A stretch of DNA of 64,000 nucleotides, from assembly GCA_035578905.1 (NCBI GenBank), contig JAQJVL010000610.1, positions 186,001-250,000 on the forward strand, written 5' to 3'. Below are positions 59,005 to 64,000 of the stretch, piece by piece; positions within the stretch are counted from its first letter, which is position 1, and the number at the start of each line of letters is the position of its first letter. The notes below the pieces were generated by a model. The model was not told where the DNA came from and made no database searches. It was given only the letters and a program-made list of their open reading frames with translations. This DNA comes from Stictocephala bisonia (lineage: Eukaryota; Arthropoda; Insecta; Hemiptera; Membracidae). A program made the position numbers and the translations under genes.

Positions 59005-59180
59005 AGGTGGCAGTGAGATATTGTAAATAAATTTAATATTGTGATTTTATTTTATACAGTTAACCTACTTTTATTTATAGTCAAAAGACACAGTCGGAGC
59101 CCGAAGGCCAAGGTGTATTGAGCGTAGCGAGTGACGGGGTTGGCACGTGAAGCGTGCAGGGGTGTCCCCTGGTATATACT
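59005..59180 (+). repeat. Dispersed repeat with CCCGAAGGCC and GAGCGTAGCGAG, copy 2
   Basis: Second copy of the repeat at 56165-56340, same orientation, about 2.8 kb away, clearly diverged. Confidence 0.75.
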
Positions 59181-61829
59181 AATTATTTAGCTATATTTTT
59201 ATACAACAGGTTCCAAAACCTTTCAGAAAACAGCTGTTTCAAAAATGTTTTGAACAACTTAAAAATGTCCATAACTTTTTTATTTGTGAACAAATTATTG
59301 AGAAATTTCAACAGGATGTTAACAACTAAATTGTTTTCACAGTAAAGTGATTGAATTGAGGCCAGCTATTTTTATCATGGTCATAGGTTAACCAAGGGAA
59401 AATAGACAACGTTTTTATCTAGTAAATTTATTATTAATAAACATGGCATATATAGTGTAAGGCTATTTTAACATGTTATTGTAATACAGTACAATGATTA
59501 TTTAAGTATGTTAGTAAAAAAATTATTACTTTTATGTAATTTATAACAGAGGTGGGATTTTTAATGGCACGTTGTAAAAATTGATAAAAACCCTATGGCA
59601 CTGGAAGAGAACAACTTTAAAAAATTCTCTGGCACTGAAAAGGTTTTAATGTTTCGTAATTCAATAGTAGGCTACTGCTCAAAGTGCTGCGTGATTATTG
59701 AAATGCTAAGTGAACAAGAACCCACTGTGAGCGTGTGCAGAAATAAGTATGGAATATCGTAAATAGCTGTGAGACGAATTCGTTAGTTAAAACTACGAAA
59801 AGAAAAAAGTATTTTCAATTTAAAATGCAGATTATCAAGTCATAATCTAAGGAGATTGTTTTACTCAAGAAGTACAATTTATAGAAGGAGACTTGAGTCG
59901 GTCCATGTACCCTTCAACCCTCTCCCTTGCAGTAATTATATTTGTTTTGATCACAATCACTGAACCAATCAAAATTTTGCAATTACATATTCGCTTGGGC
60001 AAAGCAACATTTAATTGTCACAATACTTGGGAATCCTGGTTCAGCCAAGGTTTAAGGGTGTTCGTCCGGATGCACAGTTTAGCGCTCTAAGGAATTTTGT
60101 TCTAGATTTTATCCAACTGCTGTTAAGAGTAGTAAAGATCCTGACTCCCTCATTCATAGTAAACTCTAGCAATGATTTTTATATATACATCTACATTTTT
60201 AGCCAAAGATGTTTATAAAGATTTCAACTCAAAATTTGAACAAATATCATTTATCTTAGAACTTAGGTTTAAGCCTAAGTTCTATACTATTCTACAAATA
60301 TCATTTATAGACAAATAATTGGTAACACTTAAAGAAAAAATCTTTTTTAGATTTACTATATACTACTGTACTTAGTACTATATAGTACCTTTTGTTCCAC
60401 TATATTCTCAAAATGCTAATAAAATATATCAAACGGTTTGTTCGTGAGTTATGCACCAAAAAGGCCAATTTAGTCACTTTGGACAGCCATATCTCCATAA
60501 AGAATTTTTCCAGAATGTTTCCCGTAACACATTTATTATTTACATGGGGATATTTACAATTTTATTCAAAAAATTTCGGAAATAATTTTCTATTGAACAC
60601 CCTTAGTAGGGCGGCATTTAATAAGACGTTCCTCCTTGATAAAACTATAACTACAAGTTATCGAGTATGTCTGTCATATTCTAAACCACATGCATCTAAA
60701 CACAATGAAACATGCACTAGAGTAATTTAAGATACTTCAATGTCCGTATCCTCCGCCAATGTACTCAGGGATGTTGCCTTTGTGCACATGTGTTTGTTGG
60801 AGTGCAAGGACCTCAGGAAGGAGTTCATCTAAACACATTAAACATATAAAAAATAAAAAAATAAAAAAAAAACACCAGACATGATTTATCAATTGAAATG
60901 AATAAAAATAATTCACCCGGCCGAAGGCCCGGATTTCGATTTTAACATGAATATCTCAACATTGTTGAAAGCCACGTACCATGTTGTTTCTGCTACTCCG
61001 ACGAAAATATTGACAGTTTGTAATTGGTGGCTACTAGTTTCAGGGTTTACACACGCGAATCCTTTCGTGAGGTGAATTCATTCAAGAATTCTCGAGGTAT
61101 GCGCGTTATCTGGGAAATAATTTATATTCAGGGTATTCTGATTTCCTCCGTAAATTATTCTGTTTCTTATTCAGTGTAAAAGCAGGATTGAGAATAAACA
61201 AATAGTTTTTATTTTATTATTATTAATTATTATTTTGAACAAACTTAATTTTTACTAACATCTTATATTTGTATCGCACAAATTTTAGTTTATCTTTATT
61301 TATTTTTTTTTAATTACAAAAATTAGACGACAACAGGGGAAAGGCTCATATCTTCTAAAATTAACAAAAATCAAGAAAATTCTAGTGGCAGAAAAATTGA
61401 CGATGGAGTTCGAGGTCACGCTAGACTAGACGCATGTTGTGACAGACAGTTCCCTCCAAGCGGTCTAATGGATGTGAACAGAACGGAGCACGACACGCAC
61501 GGGCTACCTTCCACAGGCTCCATTGTATTAACTATTGTCTATTACCCATAGAGTTAATAAATATTTGTATTTATAATTGCTAGAATGGCGCTAACTTCAG
61601 AACACACGCATTTAACGACGAGTCCTGTACCCATGACTATCTTTTTCTAAACGTAGAGTTCTTTTTGTAGTATTATTTTAAAACTTTAAATATATGCGCA
61701 TACATTGTTAGTGAAAGTAGTAAATGGCAATGAATGATTAGTCATATACAATTAGTTTCACAGCGCGTAACAGAATGCTCCTGTTTTGAGCACTTTGGCG
61801 TATGGTTGCCAGCAATATGGGAGGGGCAG
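59181..61829. other. Unassigned AT-rich sequence with weak transposon traces
   Basis: Near 59690-59760 the plus strand reads VIIEMLSEQEPTVSVCRNKY then GIS, which faintly resembles the HTH start of pogo/Tigger-type transposases. A 112-codon frame at 60392-60730 is not recognisable. A GC-richer patch lies at 61400-61530. No host gene was identified. Confidence 0.35.
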
Positions 61830-62790
61830 CATAGACGTTCGTGGTGAGTTACGTACATGAATGATATTGCAGGGTGAGGTTCTCGTTCCTTACATCGTGG
61901 ACTCAGCAGAATACATAAAGTTTGTCATAGGCGTTCGTGGTGAGTTACGTACACAAATGATGTTGCAGGTCGAGGTTCTAGTTCCTTACATCGTGGAATC
62001 AGCAGAATACATAAAGTTTGTCATTGACGTTCGTGGTGAGTCACGTACACAAATGATGTTGCAGGTCGAGATTCTAGTTCCTTACATCGTGGACTCAGCA
62101 GAATACATAAAGTTTGTCATTGCCGTTCATGGTGAGTCACGTACACAAATGATGTTGCAGGTCGAGGTTCTAGTTCCTTACATCGTGGACTCAGCAGAAT
62201 ACATAAAGTTTGTCATAGGCGTTCGTGGTGAGTCACGTACACAAATGATGTTGCAGGTCGAGGTTCTAGTTCCTTACATCGTGGACTCAGCAGAATACAT
62301 AAAGTTTGTCATAGACGTTCGTGGTAAGTCACGTACACAAATAATGTTGCAAGTTTTGTCATAGACGTTCGTGGTAAGTCACGTACACAAATAATGTTGC
62401 AAGGTGAGGTTCTAGTTTCTTACCTCGTGGACTCAGCAGAATACATAAAGTTTTGTCATTGACGTTCGTGGTGAGTCATGTACACAAATAATGTTGCAGG
62501 TCGAGTTTCTAGTTTCTTACCTCGTGGACTCAGCAGAATACATAAAGTTTGTCATTGACGTTCGTGGTGAGTCATGTACACAAATAGAGAATACATAAAG
62601 TTTTGTCCTTGACGTTCGTGGTGAGTCATGTACACAAATAATATTGCAGGTTGAGGTTCCAGTTCTTACCTCGTGGACTCAGCAGAATACATAAAGTTTG
62701 TCATTGACGTTCGTGGTGAGTCATGTACACAAATAATGTTACATGTCGAGCGAGGTTCAAGTGTCTTACAGTACCTTGTGAACTCAGCAG
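61830..62790 (+). repeat. 96-bp tandem repeat with long in-phase frame
   Basis: About ten units of ACAAATGATGTTGCAGGTCG AGGTTCTAGTTCCTTACATC GTGGACTCAGCAGAATACAT AAAGTTTGTCATAGGCGTTC then GTGGTGAGTCACGT. The first five keep a 167-codon frame because 96 is divisible by three (32-residue repeat, VPYIVDSAEYIKFVI); later units are shifted and deleted. No start context or homology supports a real protein. Confidence 0.93.
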
Positions 62791-63284
62791 AATTATTATT
62801 TTAAATGTGGAATCATATACATTTTAATATTTTTTGTGAGTTGTTGAAGTATAAAGTTTTTCGTTATATATTTTAATCAGTTGGAAAGAAGACACGTAAT
62901 TCATAATGGATAACACTTAGTTTATTAAGTTGAGGTGTTTTAAGGTTGTCTTGACACTGATATAAAATGACTCAATCTTTTATAGTTTTCTTTAATATAG
63001 TTTAAGATGTTTCTTTAACACAGAAACCATCTGAAATCTCCAAGAAATATATAAATCGTTCTTATTTTAAACTTCTTTTTACATCATTGTTATTGCAGGA
63101 GTGAGCCAACGAGATAAAAACAAACCCAACGATATAGCGCGACAGCTTTGAAATACAAATACGTATGATGAAATTTAATCATTAAAAATTATTATTTTAT
63201 TGTTATTAAAATTTCTTGTTTGAATAAAATGCATTGTTTTTATTCGCGTATTTTCATTGTAAGATGTGTTTATTTATTATTTTT
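62791..63284. other. AT-rich sequence, no gene seen
   Basis: Nothing recognised. Confidence 0.4.
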
Positions 63285-63560
63285 TTATTGGGGCAACTCA
63301 TGTTTGCCATCAGTGTGACTCAAGTGTACGTTGGCGCACATCTCTATGACGTCACGGCCCTGTCCTTCACATAACGGTGGAATGTGTGCGCGTATACGGA
63401 CTTTACTTCTCTCCCTGGTAATGTCAACAATTCCGCTTTCCAATATCTGAGTCAGCCCTGGGGTCAATGTTCAATGTATCGCGGGTCGACTGGCGCCTCT
63501 GGCAATCAGTTCCTTCGTGCACCCCTGCTTCCCCTCCCCAGTGCCTTTTACAGCACGACT
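63285..63560. promoter_or_regulatory. GC-richer islet 5 with a consensus CRE
   Basis: The palindrome TGACGTCA at 63347-63354 is the cyclic-AMP response element consensus, within a locally GC-richer patch. Opposite frames of 60 and 81 codons are not recognisable. A promoter or enhancer role is inference. Confidence 0.35.
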
Positions 63561-64000
63561 CTCTTGCTTGTATTAATTGAAGGGTTTACATTCCATTTCA
63601 GATTTATAAAAAATATCTACTTTCAATAATTTGTTGGTTGATTCTGTTTATAATCATATTTATTAATCATTCCACTATAATAAATATATTTATTACTTTC
63701 AAGACCATTATGAGATTACTTTCTTGGATTGTCTTTGGTGTTGTTTGACTTAATATATTCTCCGCTTCTCTTCATTCTCTGGAATCTTCTTTGTAACTCT
63801 TATTCTGAAAATACCTTTATACTGCTGGCTGTAGTTCTTTTATCTATCTTGTGAGTGAATCTTATTTGGTTGAATTTTAGTACTTTATTTTGTGTGTGTT
63901 TATTTTTTTTATTTTATTGATTAGATGTTCATCGGTTAAATTACGTTTTTCGTGTCTTCCTGTATTAACTTTAGCTAGTTTGATTTTTAGTTTAGATGGC
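63561..64000. other. AT-rich sequence to the window edge
   Basis: Nothing recognised. Confidence 0.4.

Noticed and set aside
61861..62364. 167-codon frame with a 32-residue repeat
   Set aside because: It is an in-phase minisatellite; downstream units are frameshifted and nothing resembles a known repeat protein.

Overview
This is insect nuclear DNA: AT-rich, intron-bearing and dominated by repeats. Two lines of evidence point to an insect. The first is a complete, spliced Distal antenna (pipsqueak-HTH) gene. The second is the repeat content: jockey/CR1-like, RTE-like and R2-like non-LTR retrotransposon remains, a tRNA-derived SINE family and several MITEs. The order cannot be fixed from the sequence; a hemimetabolous insect with a repeat-rich genome is my guess. 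No bacterial-type operon or CRISPR array was seen.

Only two host protein-coding loci can be supported. (1) distal antenna (dan/danr-like), minus strand, 28282 to 16659: three coding exons with matching splice phases (27818-28282, 19074-19276, 16659-16740), giving 250 codons including the stop. The first exon sits in a GC- and CpG-rich island with a CT/GAGA-rich stretch. Intron 1 (8.5 kb) and intron 2 (2.3 kb) carry minisatellites, a SINE, a PIF/Harbinger-type MITE and retroelement scraps. (2) A single 42-codon internal exon on the plus strand at 12769-12894, recognised as part of DRC7/CCDC135 (Drosophila lost boys, lobo), an axonemal dynein-regulatory-complex subunit. Its other exons were not found in the window. 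It lies 3.8 kb past the dan stop, on the opposite strand.

Layout. 0.25-4.7 kb: decayed non-LTR retrotransposons on the minus strand. 5-11.9 kb: a long CT microsatellite, SINE and retroelement scraps, an inverted-repeat pair, a hairpin-forming motif and small TIR elements. 12.7 kb: DRC7 exon. 14.7-15.3 kb: R2-like RT relic. 15.4-17.9 kb: minisatellites around dan exon 3. 19-28.3 kb: remainder of dan. 28.3-29 kb: CpG island. 29.4-34.6 kb: two large tandem arrays. 36.4-43 kb: TIR elements, SINEs, a 25-bp array and a MITE. 44.2-47.5 kb: a 106/95-bp satellite (split by a SINE) and a 39-bp array. 50-51.4 kb: third non-LTR element. 52-64 kb: GC islets, TIR elements, 74-bp and 96-bp arrays, and unassigned AT-rich DNA. 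Upstream of dan the remaining 35 kb has no recognisable host gene; its isolated GC-rich islets are the best candidates for regulatory DNA.

Retroelement clade names and protein families are assigned by reading motifs in translation, without database searches.
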